DNA from: Bordetella genomosp. 5
GTDB taxonomy: Bacteria > Pseudomonadota > Gammaproteobacteria > Burkholderiales > Burkholderiaceae_B
Direction of reading: 5' to 3'
DNA length: 64,000 nucleotides
Assembly (NCBI RefSeq): GCF_002261475.1
Contig: NZ_NEVN01000013.1
Span: 310,001-374,000 of the forward strand
Made by a program: the position numbers and the translations under genes. Numbering within the stretch: position 1 is the stretch's first letter; every line of letters starts with the position of its first letter. This document shows, in pieces, positions 1-12,342 of the stretch. Under the pieces are notes generated by a model. It was not told where the DNA came from. It was given only the letters and a program-made list of their open reading frames with translations, and did not search any database.

Positions 1-1038
1 CTTCTGGCTCAGCGTCGACAGGTTTTCGCTGTCGGCCTTGGCCAGCGCGGCGACCAGATTGACCGTGGGCAGGAAGCGGCTCTGCGCCACCGACAGCTCG
101 GCGTCGGCCACCGCCACGGCTTCGCGCGCGGCGCGCACCTCGGCGTTGTTGGCACGCGCACGCTCCTGCCAGACCTGCAGATCCTCGGGCATCGGTTGAG
201 GCTGCTGCGAGTTCGCGCCCCACACCGAAATAAAGTCGGGGCGTACGCCGGTCACGGCGGCCAGCGAACGGATCGCGATCTCGAGCTGGTCGTAGGCGGA
301 AATCGCGTCGGCCCGTGCCACGGCCAGGCGCGCCTCGGTCTCCTGCGCATCGCGCGCCGAGCCCTCGTTATGCTCCGCCAGCGCGAGCTGCGTGCGCACC
401 TGCGTTTCAAATGAACGCACGCGGCCGTACTGCAGTTCGAGGTTTTCGTAGGCCAGCACCAGATTGAAATAGCTCTGGGCCCAGCGGGTCGCGGCCTGCT
501 GCTGCTGCACGGCGAACTGCTGCTGCGCCTGATCGGCCAGGGCGCCGCCACGCCGGTAATTGGAATACAGACCGTAGTCGAGCAGCGGCTGCTGCAACTG
601 CAGATACGCGCTGGTGCTGTCGTAGTCGAGGTCGAAGCCCACGCGCTGGCCCAGGAAATTGGGCTGGCTCGCGCGGCCGGTCACCTGGCTCTTCACATAG
701 CCGCCCTGCACCTGCGGAAACAGGCGGGCGCGGCCCAGGTTCCGTTCGGTCTCGCCGGCGTTGCGCGCACTGGCGGCCGCGCGCAGCACCGGGTCGTAGC
801 TCTGTGCATCGCGCCACACCGTGGACAGGCTCGTGACATCCACGACCTCGCCGACGGCATAGCCCGCGGGCCGGGCGGCAGCGGGATTCCACGACACCTC
901 ATCCTGCCCGTGCGCGAACGGACTCGACAGGCACGCGATGGCGCACAGCAAGGTACCCCGCCAGCGCGCATGTCGGAGTCGCGGGGTCGCAACTTCGCAA
1001 CGCGCCGGCGTCGGCGGCAGAGAAAACGGAAATCGCAT
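1..1038 (-). CDS. TolC-like outer membrane efflux protein, N-terminal part
   Basis: This is the first 346 codons of an outer membrane factor of the TolC/OprM type, the outer membrane channel of tripartite efflux or type I secretion systems. The reading frame stays open to the window edge, so the C-terminus is missing. The N-terminus carries a basic stretch and a hydrophobic segment (RGTLLCAIACLSSPFAHG) that looks like a Sec signal peptide. After it come Gln/Ala-rich helices (for example DQAQQQFAVQQQQAATRWAQ) and a YFNLVLAYENL segment typical of the coiled-coil tunnel. The ATG at 1038 is the first start after an in-frame stop upstream, but no good ribosome binding site precedes it. No membrane-fusion or pump partner is in view, so the substrate cannot be told. 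Confidence 0.8.
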   Translation of the reverse strand, partial: MRFPFSLPPTPARCEVATPRLRHARWRGTLLCAIACLSSPFAHGQDEVSWNPAAARPAGYAVGEVVDVTSLSTVWRDAQSYDPVLRAAASARNAGETERNLGRARLFPQVQGGYVKSQVTGRASQPNFLGQRVGFDLDYDSTSAYLQLQQPLLDYGLYSNYRRGGALADQAQQQFAVQQQQAATRWAQSYFNLVLAYENLELQYGRVRSFETQVRTQLALAEHNEGSARDAQETEARLAVARADAISAYDQLEIAIRSLAAVTGVRPDFISVWGANSQQPQPMPEDLQVWQERARANNAEVRAAREAVAVADAELSVAQSRFLPTVNLVAALAKADSENLSTLSQK

Positions 1039-1173
1039 AGGGAAGAGAAGAGCGGATGCGTGAAACGTTCAGCACCGCGGCGGCACGGGCGGCAAAGCGC
1101 CCACATGCGGAGGAAAATAGTACCACGCCGGCCCCCGATTCCCGGCCGCGTGGCCGGGCCCCCCGCGGGGGAA

Positions 1174-2277
1174 TCAGTGCCGGCGCTTCTTCTTGACGAT
1201 CATCCACTTGGGCATGCGGAACAACACCAGGCGGCGATACAGCACGATGTACGTCGCGGCGAACGCGAAGGTACAGAGCATCAGGATCACCGGCGACTGC
1301 CAGAACAGCACCGCCGGAATGCCCGCCAGCGACGACAGCACCCACAGGTACGGCGACGTGAGCGAGTTGCGCTGGGTCATGTGGCGCGCCTCGCGCGAGC
1401 CCACGGCCCAGCGCACCACCCGCTTGTAGATCAGCATGTGCAGATGCACGCCGTCGGGCGCGCCGGGCGAGCGCCCCCGCAGGAATCGCTTCCGGTAAAT
1501 CGAAAACAAGGTTTCGAACACCGGATAGATGCACAGCAGCAGCGGGAACCACGCAGAGATCTGCGGGTGCCGTGCCAGCATGAGCACCGACAGCTCGCCG
1601 ATCACGAAGCCCAGGAAGTACGCGCCGCCGTCGCCCAGAAACACGTGGCCGCGCGGATAGTTCCACACCAGGAATCCGAGCACGGCGCCCAGCGTGGTCA
1701 GGGCCACCACCAGCAGGAAGCGGTCGCCGATATAGAACGAGACATAGGCCAGCCCGGCCAGAATCATCGCCGACACGACCGCCGCCAGACCGTTGAAGCC
1801 GTCGATGATGTTGATCGCGTTGGCCGCGCCACCGATGGCGAACGCCGTCACGAGCAGCGAGATCGGAGCGAAGGTGAGCAGCCAGTCCACGCCGATGATA
1901 TCGAGCCGGGTGACGGCGCCATCGAGCAGGTAATAGGCCATCACGCCCGACAGCATCGCCAGCCCCAGACGCACCAGCACCCGGACCTGCTTGGTCAGGT
2001 CTTCGAGGAAGCCGCCCATGAACACGGGCGCGGCACAGGCCAGCAGCAGCACGACGCTCGGCAGGATGTCCGGCTCGCGGAACGCCACCAGCGCACAGCC
2101 CACCAGCATCGCAATGATGAGCGACAGCCCGCCGATACGCGGGACGGGCCGGCAGTGGAATTTTTGAATGCCGTCGAGGTCGTGATCGGCCGTCAGGCCG
2201 CCGTGCCAGGAGCGATACCGCACGATCAGCAGGGTCGAGATCAGGGAGACCAGGAATGCCACAAGGACATACAGCAT
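1174..2277 (-). CDS. MraY/WecA-family undecaprenyl-phosphate glycosyl-1-phosphate transferase
   Basis: This 367-residue polytopic membrane protein belongs to glycosyltransferase family 4 (MraY, WecA, WbpL). These enzymes move a sugar-1-phosphate from a UDP-sugar onto undecaprenyl phosphate to start O-antigen, enterobacterial common antigen or teichoic-type polymers. Visible motifs are FLEDLTKQ near residue 90, NAINIIDGFNGLA near 153-165, FLGDGGAYFLGF near 213-224 and HLHMLIYKR near 278-286, the last being typical of the WecA/WbpL branch rather than MraY. About ten hydrophobic segments are present. The gene stands alone here, with no O-antigen cluster in view, so the sugar is unknown. No clear ribosome binding site precedes the ATG, and an A+T-rich patch lies just upstream. 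Confidence 0.85.
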   Translation of the reverse strand: MLYVLVAFLVSLISTLLIVRYRSWHGGLTADHDLDGIQKFHCRPVPRIGGLSLIIAMLVGCALVAFREPDILPSVVLLLACAAPVFMGGFLEDLTKQVRVLVRLGLAMLSGVMAYYLLDGAVTRLDIIGVDWLLTFAPISLLVTAFAIGGAANAINIIDGFNGLAAVVSAMILAGLAYVSFYIGDRFLLVVALTTLGAVLGFLVWNYPRGHVFLGDGGAYFLGFVIGELSVLMLARHPQISAWFPLLLCIYPVFETLFSIYRKRFLRGRSPGAPDGVHLHMLIYKRVVRWAVGSREARHMTQRNSLTSPYLWVLSSLAGIPAVLFWQSPVILMLCTFAFAATYIVLYRRLVLFRMPKWMIVKKKRRH

Positions 2278-2753
2278 GAGAAACGAACCAAGTTAGATTT
2301 TAAAATTGTAAGCTGCGTACGCGCCTTACCCAGGCGCAGCAGTGTGACCGCTCGCTTCACGGGACGCCCGAAGTCCCTGGCAACTTTGCCGCGCCACCCC
2401 TCGCCGCGGTCAGCCTCCGGCGCAATTCTAAGCCACCGCGGCATGCCCACCGCCCGCCCCCGGCAAACATTTCCCTGAATTTCATCTCTGCCGCCCCCAT
2501 GGGATGCGTGCCACCGGCCGCGTTGCCCGCACGGGCGGCCTTCCCGCCAACGGTGGGGGCAGCGGCGCGTGGCGGCGGACACCGTTCGTCGTCAGGAGCC
2601 CTCGCGCACTATCGGACCGACCGCCCCGGAGGACCGGCGTGCGGGCGCGGCAACCATGGGCACCCCTTACGCACCGGCGCAGCTCAACAACCGACCCTCA
2701 TGAGCATGAGCTCCACGCACCCAAGTCAGCGCCTTGGCCTTGAACAAAACCAA
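2278..2753. other. Intergenic region between the glycosyltransferase gene and ssb
   Basis: I see no gene here. An A+T-rich patch at about 2281-2312 lies directly upstream of the glycosyltransferase start and may hold its promoter (a TACAAT hexamer reads on the minus strand), but no convincing -35 could be found. The open frames crossing the region are continuations of antisense frames and show no recognisable protein. Confidence 0.5.
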
Positions 2754-2786
2754 AGAAAAAGCCCGCTCCAAACTGGAAGCGGGCTC
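2754..2786 (-). terminator. Intrinsic terminator of ssb
   Basis: An 8-bp perfect stem (AGCCCGCT at 2760-2767 pairing with AGCGGGCT at 2778-2785) is followed on the minus strand by a T-run (2756-2760). It begins 25 bases after the ssb stop codon. Confidence 0.85.
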
Positions 2787-2810
2787 TTGCGCGGGAAGGC
2801 GCGCTGGCGA

Positions 2811-3323
2811 TCAGAACGGAATGTCGTCGTCCATGTCGGCCAGGTTGGCGCCACCGGACTGCGCGGGGGCCTGGCGCGGCTGCTGTTGCTGCGCCGGGCG
2901 CTGGGGCGCCGGGGCGCGCTGCTGGCGCTGCGGGGCCTCGTCGTAGCCGCCACCGCCGCCACCGTAGCCGCCCTCACCGCCGCCTTCGCGGCCACCCAGC
3001 ATCTGCATCTGGTCGGCAACGATTTCGGTGCTGTAGCGGTCGGCGCCGGTGTCCTTGTCTTGCCACTTGCGGGTCTTCAGGCGGCCCTCGATGTAGACCG
3101 AGCGGCCCTTCTTGAGGTACTCGCCGGCGATTTCGGCCAGGCGGTTGTACATCACGACGCGGTGCCATTCGGTCTCTTCGCGGCGCTCGCCGCTCGCCTT
3201 GTCTTTCCACTGGCTGGTGGTGGCGATCGAGACGTTGCAGATGGCGGCGCCATCCGGGCTGTAGCGCACCTCGGGATCGCGCCCCAGGTTGCCGACGATG
3301 ATTACTTTATTGACCGATGCCAT
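2811..3323 (-). CDS. ssb: Single-stranded DNA-binding protein
   Basis: This 170-residue protein binds single-stranded DNA during replication, recombination and repair and recruits partners through its C-terminal tail. The first 110 residues form the OB fold (it opens [20 protein letters not shown] and contains [21 protein letters not shown]). Next is a disordered Gly- and Gln/Pro-rich linker. The protein ends in the acidic tip MDDDIPF that docks replication and repair proteins. Length and layout match bacterial housekeeping SSB. It is a single-gene unit with its own terminator; uvrA lies nearby but is divergent and separated by the MFS gene. Confidence 0.97.
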   Translation of the reverse strand: MASVNKVIIVGNLGRDPEVRYSPDGAAICNVSIATTSQWKDKASGERREETEWHRVVMYNRLAEIAGEYLKKGRSVYIEGRLKTRKWQDKDTGADRYSTEIVADQMQMLGGREGGGEGGYGGGGGGYDEAPQRQQRAPAPQRPAQQQQPRQAPAQSGGANLADMDDDIPF

Positions 3324-3423
3324 GACCGAAGCCCCTCAATGGTTGTTTACTGCCCGCGCCCCCGCGGAAGCGCACCGGGCAGCGTACAACGCAAAATGCT
3401 GTTTAAGACTGGCCTCAACGAAC

Positions 3424-3449
3424 ACGCCGGTTCCGAGCGAAACCGGCGT
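3424..3449. terminator. Hairpin between ssb and the MFS gene
   Basis: A perfect 9-bp inverted repeat (ACGCCGGTT / AACCGGCGT, 8-base loop) lies 124 bases after the MFS stop codon and upstream of ssb. There is no T-run on either strand, so it may be a weak terminator or simply structured DNA. Confidence 0.4.
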
Positions 3450-3572
3450 GAGGATGAGGCATTGAATGGCCGTCATTATCGACGATTAGACCCGGCCCCG
3501 CAAAGTGCCCGGCGGGACGTCGATGTCACTCGGGGTAACACCGGCACGGCCGGGCCGGATACCCCCGCCGCC

Positions 3573-4757
3573 TCAGGGCAGCGGCTTGAGCGCCCAGGTC
3601 ACGGCCAGCCAGGCCAGGGACAGGGCCGCGGCCAGCAGGAACACCCCGTTGGCCCCGCCGTGCGCCGCGATCCAGCCGCCCAGCGCCCCGCCCGTGAACA
3701 GGCCGGCCGCCTGCGCCGTGTTGTAAAAGCCCAGGGCCAGGCCCTTGTACGACTGCGGCGCCACGCGCGACACCAGCGACGGCTGCAGGGCTTCCAGCAC
3801 GTTGAACGCCACGAAGAAGCCGATCAGCGCCAGCACCAGCGGATAGAAGCCGGCTCCCGCCGCGAGCGGCAGCAGGCCACACACCACGATCAGCAGGACC
3901 ACCGACGCGCGCAGGGCGCCGCGATGGGCGCGGCGCTTTTCGGCCACGAACACCATGGGCACCATCAGCACGAACGACGCGAGGATGACGGGCAGGTAGA
4001 CATGCCAGAGCTCGGCCGGGTTCAGGCCGCCCAGGCGCAGCAACAGCGTGGGCACGACCACGAAAAGCGCCACCTGGATCAGATGCAGCACGAACACCCC
4101 GAAATTCAGGCGCAGCAGGTCGCCATGCAGCAAGACCTGGCGCGGCCGCGCGTTCATGGCGCGCGCCTGGGTGCGCGGCACGACCGGCACCGCCCAGCGG
4201 GCCACCGCCAGGCACACCAGCCCCAGCGAGGCGATGGTCCAGAAGAGACCGGGCAGGCCCCAGGCGCCCACCAGCACCGGCGCCAGCACCAGCGACAGCG
4301 CGAACGACAGCCCGATCGACCCGCCCACCATGGCCATGGCGCGCGTGCGCACCTCGTCGCGGGTCGCGTCGGCCAGCCAGGCGGTCACGGCGGCGGAAAT
4401 GGCGCCCGAGCCCTGGATGGCCCGGCCCACGGTGATCCAGAAGACGTCGTCGGCCAGCGCGCACACGACGCTGCCCGCCACGAACAGCAGCAGGCCGGCC
4501 AGCACCACGGGCCGGCGGCCCCAGCGGTCGGAGGCCAGTCCGAACGGGATCTGCATCACGGCCTGCGTCAGGCCGTACATGCCCAGCGCCAGCCCGACCC
4601 GGACCGGATCGTCGCCGCCCGGCAGGCCCTGCGCCGCGACGGCGAACACCGGCAGCAGCAGGAACAGGCCCAGCATGCGACAGGCGAACAGCCCCGCGAG
4701 CGCGACGCTGGCGCGGCGTTCGGAGGGGGTCAGTTTCAGCTTGGGATGCGCGGCCAT
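3573..4757 (-). CDS. MFS transporter, drug:H+ antiporter type
   Basis: This 394-residue protein has about twelve hydrophobic segments and the layout of the major facilitator superfamily. The loop between segments 2 and 3 reads GLASDRWGRRPVVLAG, the MFS signature motif A (G-x-x-x-D-R-x-G-R-R), and the following region resembles drug-proton antiporters. The substrate cannot be inferred. I chose the ATG at 4757 (MAAHPKLKLTPSERRAS) because the first hydrophobic segment starts soon after; the frame stays open upstream to 4991 but that stretch is Pro/Arg-rich and not membrane-like. The gene is divergent from uvrA and the ribosome binding site is weak. Confidence 0.85.
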   Translation of the reverse strand: MAAHPKLKLTPSERRASVALAGLFACRMLGLFLLLPVFAVAAQGLPGGDDPVRVGLALGMYGLTQAVMQIPFGLASDRWGRRPVVLAGLLLFVAGSVVCALADDVFWITVGRAIQGSGAISAAVTAWLADATRDEVRTRAMAMVGGSIGLSFALSLVLAPVLVGAWGLPGLFWTIASLGLVCLAVARWAVPVVPRTQARAMNARPRQVLLHGDLLRLNFGVFVLHLIQVALFVVVPTLLLRLGGLNPAELWHVYLPVILASFVLMVPMVFVAEKRRAHRGALRASVVLLIVVCGLLPLAAGAGFYPLVLALIGFFVAFNVLEALQPSLVSRVAPQSYKGLALGFYNTAQAAGLFTGGALGGWIAAHGGANGVFLLAAALSLAWLAVTWALKPLP

Positions 4758-5073
4758 GAAGAGTGGGCTGGGTGAATAAGACGGGGGAGGACGGCCGGGC
4801 AGGCCCGACGCCTCGATTCCGAACCGCGTCGGCGCACCGGCGCGGCAAGCCCCTCGCCGTTCGGTCGGCGTGGGCACGACTGCATACGCCGTCAGGTTCG
4901 GCGCGCTATAGTACCAAGTTGGCCTTTGAAACTGCTTAAACCGGGTCGGATCACCGCGGGTCGCTGCGACCTCGCCGGAATCCCGCCTCACCGGTATCGG
5001 GCAGGCTCAATGCGCCGCGCAACACCGAAGCCGCGGGCCGGAAACGGCCCGGGCCACTCGCGCAAAGGGCTAC
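4758..5073. other. Divergent intergenic region, MFS gene / uvrA
   Basis: This region must hold the promoters of both divergent genes. A TATAGT-like -10 hexamer on the plus strand sits near 4910, but no matching -35 could be assigned. I looked for a LexA (SOS) box of the CTGT-N8-ACAG type upstream of uvrA and did not see one. No gene is evident. Confidence 0.4.
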
Positions 5074-7932
<2,859 letters not shown>

Positions 7933-8003
7933 ACTTTCCGTCGATCGGGCCGGTGCGTACCGGCCCGCCCGCGCTCTCCGCGCACTTCCCAGACGGCAAG
8001 TCC

Positions 8004-8663
8004 ATGGTCACCCTGTTCATCGGCAACAAGAATTACTCCTCCTGGTCCCTGCGCGCCTGGCTGGCCCTGCGCGCGGGGGGCGTGCCCTTCGAAGAACGCA
8101 AGCTCGGTCTCTTCACCGAGGCCTTCACCGAGCAGCTCGGCCGCGTCACGCCCGCCGGCCTCGTGCCGGTGCTGCTCGACGGCGACTTCGCGGTGTGGGA
8201 TTCCCTCGCGATCTGCGAATACGCCGCCGAACGCCATCCCGATCTCGGTCTATGGCCGGCGGAGGCGCGCGCACGCGCCCGCGCACGTTCGGTGTCGGCG
8301 CAGATGCACAGCGGCTTCACGCAGCTGCGCTCCGTGATGCCGATGAATATCGAAGCGCATCTGCCGCACGTCGACGTCAGCGCGGCCGCCAAAGACATCG
8401 CGCGGGTGCAGGACATCTGGCAGGCCACGCGCGCGGAGTTCGGCGCGGGCGGCGATTTCCTGTTTGGCCGGTTCAGCATCGCCGATGCTTTCTACGCCCC
8501 CGTCGTGTCGCGCTTCACCACCTACGGCGTGCCCGCCGAGGGCGCGGCGCGCGACTACATGGACGCCGTGCTGGCGCTGCCCGCCATGCGCGAATGGACC
8601 GAAGCGGCGCTTGCCGAACAGACCTTCGTGGCGGCGGACGAGCCCTATCGCACGCAGCGCTGA
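8004..8663 (+). CDS. Glutathione S-transferase family protein
   Basis: This 219-residue protein has the two-domain glutathione S-transferase layout. A thioredoxin-like N-terminal domain (VTLFIGNKNYSSWSLRAWLA, with Ser residues at the usual catalytic position) contains the conserved glutathione-binding turn VPVLLDGDFAVWDSLAICEY. A helical C-terminal domain includes FGRFSIADAFYAPVV, the N-capping box region. It resembles the bacterial GSTs annotated as stress or maleylacetoacetate-isomerase-like proteins, but the substrate cannot be told. It starts 71 bases after uvrA, so they could share a transcript. The ATG was chosen because the first beta strand begins at once. Confidence 0.9.
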   Translation: MVTLFIGNKNYSSWSLRAWLALRAGGVPFEERKLGLFTEAFTEQLGRVTPAGLVPVLLDGDFAVWDSLAICEYAAERHPDLGLWPAEARARARARSVSAQMHSGFTQLRSVMPMNIEAHLPHVDVSAAAKDIARVQDIWQATRAEFGAGGDFLFGRFSIADAFYAPVVSRFTTYGVPAEGAARDYMDAVLALPAMREWTEAALAEQTFVAADEPYRTQR

Positions 8664-8713
8664 CACCCGCAGGCGGCGGCTTTAATACCGACTCGCTGGT
8701 CGTTATAACTGGA

Positions 8714-8736
8714 CTAGGGGGTCGCCAGGGTCGTGC
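8714..8736 (+). repeat. Copy 1 of a motif flanking the LuxR-type gene
   Basis: The 23-base element begins CTAGGGGGTCGCCAGGG and lies 68 bases before the LuxR-type gene. A related element, CTAGGGGCGGCCAGGG, occurs after the gene. The match is about 18 of 22 positions with one gap. It may be a regulator binding site. Confidence 0.4.
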
Positions 8737-8803
8737 AAGTGACTTGGGGTAAATTCGCGGTAGGGCGCCCCCCCCGCCCGGCTTCCCTCACCTCGCTTCC
8801 CCT

Positions 8804-9880
8804 ATGGACGCCACCTGTGAACTCCGCATCGCCAGCGCCCTCTACGAGGGCGTGGCCGATACGCAGCAATGGCAACGCGCGCTACGCATGGCGGCACGCG
8901 CGGTCGACACCGACCGTTGCGCGCTGCTTGCCCGCAACCGCGCCACGGACCAGGTCCGGGTGATCGAAACGACCGGTCTGCAGGAAGAGCTGCTGGCCGA
9001 GTACGAAGCCCACTATCACCGCATCGACGAGGTCCTGCCGAGCGTCGATCGGCTGCCCAGCGGCAACTGCCTGCTCGATCAGCGCGACATCGGCCTCGCC
9101 GCCATGCGCCGCTCGCCCTTTTATCAGGATTTCCTGCGTCGCCACGGCATCGGCTCGCTGATGGTCACGCGCACGCTGCACACCGACGACACGGAGTGGA
9201 GCATGTCGTTCCAGCGCGGTCCCGACGACGGCTTCTTCGAACCCGAGCACGAACAGACGCTGTTGCGCATGTTGCCGCACTTCCAGCGCGCCCTGAAGTT
9301 GCGCGTGCAACTAGGCGAGCTGGAGCAGCGCGCCCGGCTCGGCCGCGCGGCGCTCGACATGTTCGGTACGCCCTTGTTGCTGTGTTCGCCGGGCGGGCGT
9401 GTGCTGCTCGCCAACGAATCCGGAGAAGAGTGGTTCCGCCGTGCCGGCCCGCAGATGGTGAACCTGCCCGCTTGGCGCCGCCTGCTCGTGCGCGCCACCG
9501 CGCCCGCGCCGCACGCGCTCGCCGACGCGCACCGCCTGCCCGACGGCACCCTGCTGGTCTCGCTGCCGGCGCCTCCATCATGCCGCGAAGCCGCCGGACG
9601 CGACGAGCCGCTCGCCCTGATACTCGTGCACGCTCACCTCACACCGCGGCCCGTGCCGCACGGCGTGTTGCGCGAGCTGTTTCGTCTGAGCGCGGCCGAA
9701 TGCCGCCTGCTGGATTGTCTGGTGCATGGCGCGACGCTGCCGCAGGCATCGCAGCAGCTGGGCATCGCGCTCGAAACCGCGCGTACGCAGAGCAAGGCCA
9801 TCCTGCAGAAGACCGGCGCGCAGCGCCAGGGCGGCCTGTTGCGCATGATGAGCGTGTTGCAGAGCCCCACGCCGCACTGA
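8804..9880 (+). CDS. LuxR-family helix-turn-helix transcriptional regulator
   Basis: This 358-residue protein ends in a LuxR-type DNA-binding domain (about residues 290-350). The segment FRLSAAECRLLDCLVHGATL followed by PQASQQLGIALETARTQSKA matches the scaffold, turn and recognition helix, and KTGAQRQGGLLRMM completes the fold. The long N-terminal part has no AHL-binding signature that I can see and no receiver domain; it resembles the uncharacterised sensor regions of many betaproteobacterial LuxR-type regulators. The gene is monocistronic. Related short sequence elements lie before and after it, which could reflect autoregulation. Target genes are unknown. Confidence 0.85.
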   Translation: MDATCELRIASALYEGVADTQQWQRALRMAARAVDTDRCALLARNRATDQVRVIETTGLQEELLAEYEAHYHRIDEVLPSVDRLPSGNCLLDQRDIGLAAMRRSPFYQDFLRRHGIGSLMVTRTLHTDDTEWSMSFQRGPDDGFFEPEHEQTLLRMLPHFQRALKLRVQLGELEQRARLGRAALDMFGTPLLLCSPGGRVLLANESGEEWFRRAGPQMVNLPAWRRLLVRATAPAPHALADAHRLPDGTLLVSLPAPPSCREAAGRDEPLALILVHAHLTPRPVPHGVLRELFRLSAAECRLLDCLVHGATLPQASQQLGIALETARTQSKAILQKTGAQRQGGLLRMMSVLQSPTPH

Positions 9881-9923
9881 TCGCCTCACGCGGAGAAAAG
9901 CGAGCACGCCGGCGGCGCTGCGC

Positions 9924-9986
9924 AAAAAAAGAACCGCCGATTCTGATGCGACGGGAGCCCCGAGTGCCGCATCACAATGGGCGGTT
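9924..9986 (-). terminator. Long inverted repeat with T-run, probable terminator of aroK-aroB-dgt
   Basis: Two nested stems face each other: AACCGCC (9932-9938) with GGCGGTT (9980-9986), and TGATGCG (9944-9950) with CGCATCA (9968-9974). On the minus strand the structure ends in a run of seven T (9924-9930). It lies 126 bases beyond the dgt stop codon and is also just after the LuxR-type gene that comes from the other side. Confidence 0.65.
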
Positions 9987-10013
9987 AAGCACGGCGAATG
10001 TGCACCCACGATG

Positions 10014-10035
10014 CTAGGGGCGGCCAGGGCCATGC
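10014..10035 (+). repeat. Copy 2 of the motif flanking the LuxR-type gene
   Basis: This element, starting CTAGGGGCGGCCAGGG, repeats the one at 8714-8736. A further CTAGGG core with an inverted CCC (CCTAGGGTAGTCCCC) follows near 10068. It lies between the ends of the LuxR-type gene and dgt. Confidence 0.35.
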
Positions 10036-10111
10036 GCATCACCCCTTTGGGTGAAAATCGGCCCGACCTAGGGTAGTCCCCGGGGTGCTCCCAAGCCCGC
10101 GGCCCGCGGGC

Positions 10112-11269
10112 TCACGCCATGTCGAAGAGACGGCGATGCTCGCGGATCGCGTAGCGATCCGTCATGCCGGCGATGTAGTCGGCAATGGCGCGCGCCTGCG
10201 CGACCTCGGTCTCGCGCCGGTAGTCCGGCGGCAGCAGGCGCGGATCCCCCAGAAACACCTCGAACAGCTCGCGCACGATGCGGCGCGCCTTGCGGGTCAT
10301 GCGCATGACCTGATAGTGGCGGTACAGATTGTCGAACAGGAATTTCTTGAGCTGATCGGCCTCGCGCCGCACCTCGGCCGAGAAGCCGGCCAGCGGACCG
10401 GCCATGCGCGCCTCATCGGCGGTGGCGGGGCCCGCCTGGTGGATGCGAGCCAGCGAATGCGCCGTCAGGTCGATGATCAGCGTGTTGATCATGCGGCGGA
10501 TGGTCTCGGCGGTGGCACGCCGCGTGGGCAGGCGCGGATACTGCGCCAGCACGGCTTCGTAATGCCGCGCGAAGATGCCGACCTCGAGCAGTTGCTCGAC
10601 CGTGATCAGGCCCGATCGTAGCCCATCGTCGATGTCGTGATTGTTGTACGCGATCTCGTCGGCCAGGTTGGCCAGCTGCGCTTCGAGCGAGGGCTGGGTG
10701 CGATCGAGAAAACGCGCCCCCACGTCGCCTAACTGGCGCGCATGCGCAACCGAACAGTGTTTGAGAATGCCCTCGCGCGTCTCGAAGCAGAGGTTCAGGC
10801 CATTGAACTCGGCGTAGCGCTCTTCGAGCTCGTCGACCACGCGCAGGCTTTGCAGGTTGTGCTCGAAGCCGCCGGCCTCGGGCACGAGCTCGCGCATGCA
10901 GGCATTGAGTTCGTCCTGGCCGGCGTGGCCGAACGGCGTATGGCCCAGATCGTGCGCCAGCGCGATGGCTTCGGTCAGGTCTTCGGACAGGCGCAGGCTG
11001 CGCGCCAGTGTGCGGGCGATCTGCGCCACCTCGAGGCTGTGCGTGAGACGCGTGCGGAACAGATCGCCCTCGTGATTGACGAAGACCTGCGTCTTGTACT
11101 CGAGCCGGCGAAAGGCGCTGGCGTGCACGATGCGATCGCGATCGCGCTGGAATTCGCTGCGGTTTTCGGGCGCCGGCTCGGGGTGCCGGCGGCCACGGCT
11201 GCGGGCGGGGTCGGATGCATAAGAAGCCAGATCATTCATCGCACTCACCACCGTCCCGCCCTCGCTCAT
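10112..11269 (-). CDS. dgt: Deoxyguanosinetriphosphate triphosphohydrolase-like protein
   Basis: This HD-domain enzyme hydrolyses dNTPs (typically dGTP) to the nucleoside and tripolyphosphate, shaping the dNTP pool. The 385 residues show the HD metal-binding residues: the H of [14 protein letters not shown], the HD pair of [20 protein letters not shown], and a later D in [16 protein letters not shown]. The N-terminal [21 protein letters not shown] is typical of the family. The ATG at 11269 overlaps the aroB stop by four bases (ATGA). A second in-frame ATG at 11239 ([11 protein letters not shown]) is also possible and has slightly better upstream purines. It is the last gene of an aroK-aroB-dgt operon, a common arrangement in betaproteobacteria. 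Confidence 0.95.
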   Translation of the reverse strand: MSEGGTVVSAMNDLASYASDPARSRGRRHPEPAPENRSEFQRDRDRIVHASAFRRLEYKTQVFVNHEGDLFRTRLTHSLEVAQIARTLARSLRLSEDLTEAIALAHDLGHTPFGHAGQDELNACMRELVPEAGGFEHNLQSLRVVDELEERYAEFNGLNLCFETREGILKHCSVAHARQLGDVGARFLDRTQPSLEAQLANLADEIAYNNHDIDDGLRSGLITVEQLLEVGIFARHYEAVLAQYPRLPTRRATAETIRRMINTLIIDLTAHSLARIHQAGPATADEARMAGPLAGFSAEVRREADQLKKFLFDNLYRHYQVMRMTRKARRIVRELFEVFLGDPRLLPPDYRRETEVAQARAIADYIAGMTDRYAIREHRRLFDMA

Positions 11270-12342
11270 CGAATCGTACGTTCCAGTACCGCTGCCACCG
11301 CGTTGGCCGGCGCGCCGCGGGTGACGGCCTCGCCGATACGCGGCAGCAACACGAATTTGATTTCACCGCCTTCGGTTTTCTTGTCGACCTGCATGAAGGC
11401 GATCCAGCGCTCCAGGCCCAGGTCGGGCGCCACCACCGGGCAACCGATCGCCTGCACCAGGGCACGCACGCGCGCCACATCGGCCGCCGGAAAACCGCAG
11501 ACCTCGGCCGACAGCTCGGCCGCCTGCACCATGCCGCAACCGACGGCTTCACCGTGCAGCCACTCACCATACCCCAGACCGGATTCGATCGCATGACCGA
11601 AGGTGTGACCCAGGTTCAGAATGGCACGCAGGCCCGACTCGCGCTCGTCCTTGCCCACGACCTGCGCCTTGAGTTCGCACGAGCGCCGGATCGCATGCGC
11701 GATCGCCGCGGGCTCGAGCGCTCGCAGCGCGGCCGCATTCTGCTCGCACCACGCCCAGAACGGCGCATCGAGGATCAGACCGTACTTGATGACCTCGGCC
11801 AGGCCGGCGGACACCTCGCGCGCGGGCAGCGTGGCCAGCACATCGGTGTCGATCTCCACCGCCACCGGCTGGTAGAACGCGCCGATCATGTTCTTGCCCA
11901 GCGGATGATTCACCGCCGTCTTGCCACCGACCGACGAATCCACCTGCGCGAGCAAGGTGGTGGGCACCTGCACGAAGCGCACGCCGCGCATGTACACCGC
12001 GGCCGCGAAGCCCGTCATGTCGCCGATCACGCCGCCGCCCAGCGCCACCAGCACGGCGCGGCGGTCCAGGCGATGCTCGAGCATCGCGTCGAAGATCAGA
12101 TTGAGCGTCTGCCAGTCTTTGTGGGCCTCGCCGTCGGGCAACTCGATGCGCAGCACCTTGCGGCCGGTGCGCGCGAGCGCGGCTTCGGCGCGTGCGCCGT
12201 ACAGCGCCCCCACGGTGGGGTTGGTGACGATGGCAATGGTGGTGGCATCGGACGGAATGGCCTCATCGAGGCGGTCCAGGCGGCCCGGCGCGATGCGGAT
12301 CGGATACTGGCCGCCCGGGGTATCGACGTCTACTACGTTCAT
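11266..12342 (-). CDS. aroB: 3-dehydroquinate synthase
   Basis: AroB converts DAHP to 3-dehydroquinate, step two of the shikimate pathway to aromatic amino acids, using NAD and a divalent metal in the cytoplasm. The 358 residues carry the NAD-binding [19 protein letters not shown] (about 103-121) and the substrate region [20 protein letters not shown] (about 136-155). Metal-ligand histidines are visible in GHTFGHAIE and LHGEAV. Its ATG overlaps the stop of aroK by four bases, and its own stop overlaps the dgt start in the same way, so the three genes are translationally coupled. Confidence 0.98.
   Translation of the reverse strand: MNVVDVDTPGGQYPIRIAPGRLDRLDEAIPSDATTIAIVTNPTVGALYGARAEAALARTGRKVLRIELPDGEAHKDWQTLNLIFDAMLEHRLDRRAVLVALGGGVIGDMTGFAAAVYMRGVRFVQVPTTLLAQVDSSVGGKTAVNHPLGKNMIGAFYQPVAVEIDTDVLATLPAREVSAGLAEVIKYGLILDAPFWAWCEQNAAALRALEPAAIAHAIRRSCELKAQVVGKDERESGLRAILNLGHTFGHAIESGLGYGEWLHGEAVGCGMVQAAELSAEVCGFPAADVARVRALVQAIGCPVVAPDLGLERWIAFMQVDKKTEGGEIKFVLLPRIGEAVTRGAPANAVAAVLERTIR

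Noticed and set aside
2499-4775. 758-codon plus-strand frame over ssb and the MFS gene
   Set aside because: Composition (Gln, His, Arg runs) is that of an antisense frame; both real genes beneath it are clear.
4758-5073. LexA box upstream of uvrA
   Set aside because: No CTGT-N8-ACAG palindrome could be found in the divergent region.
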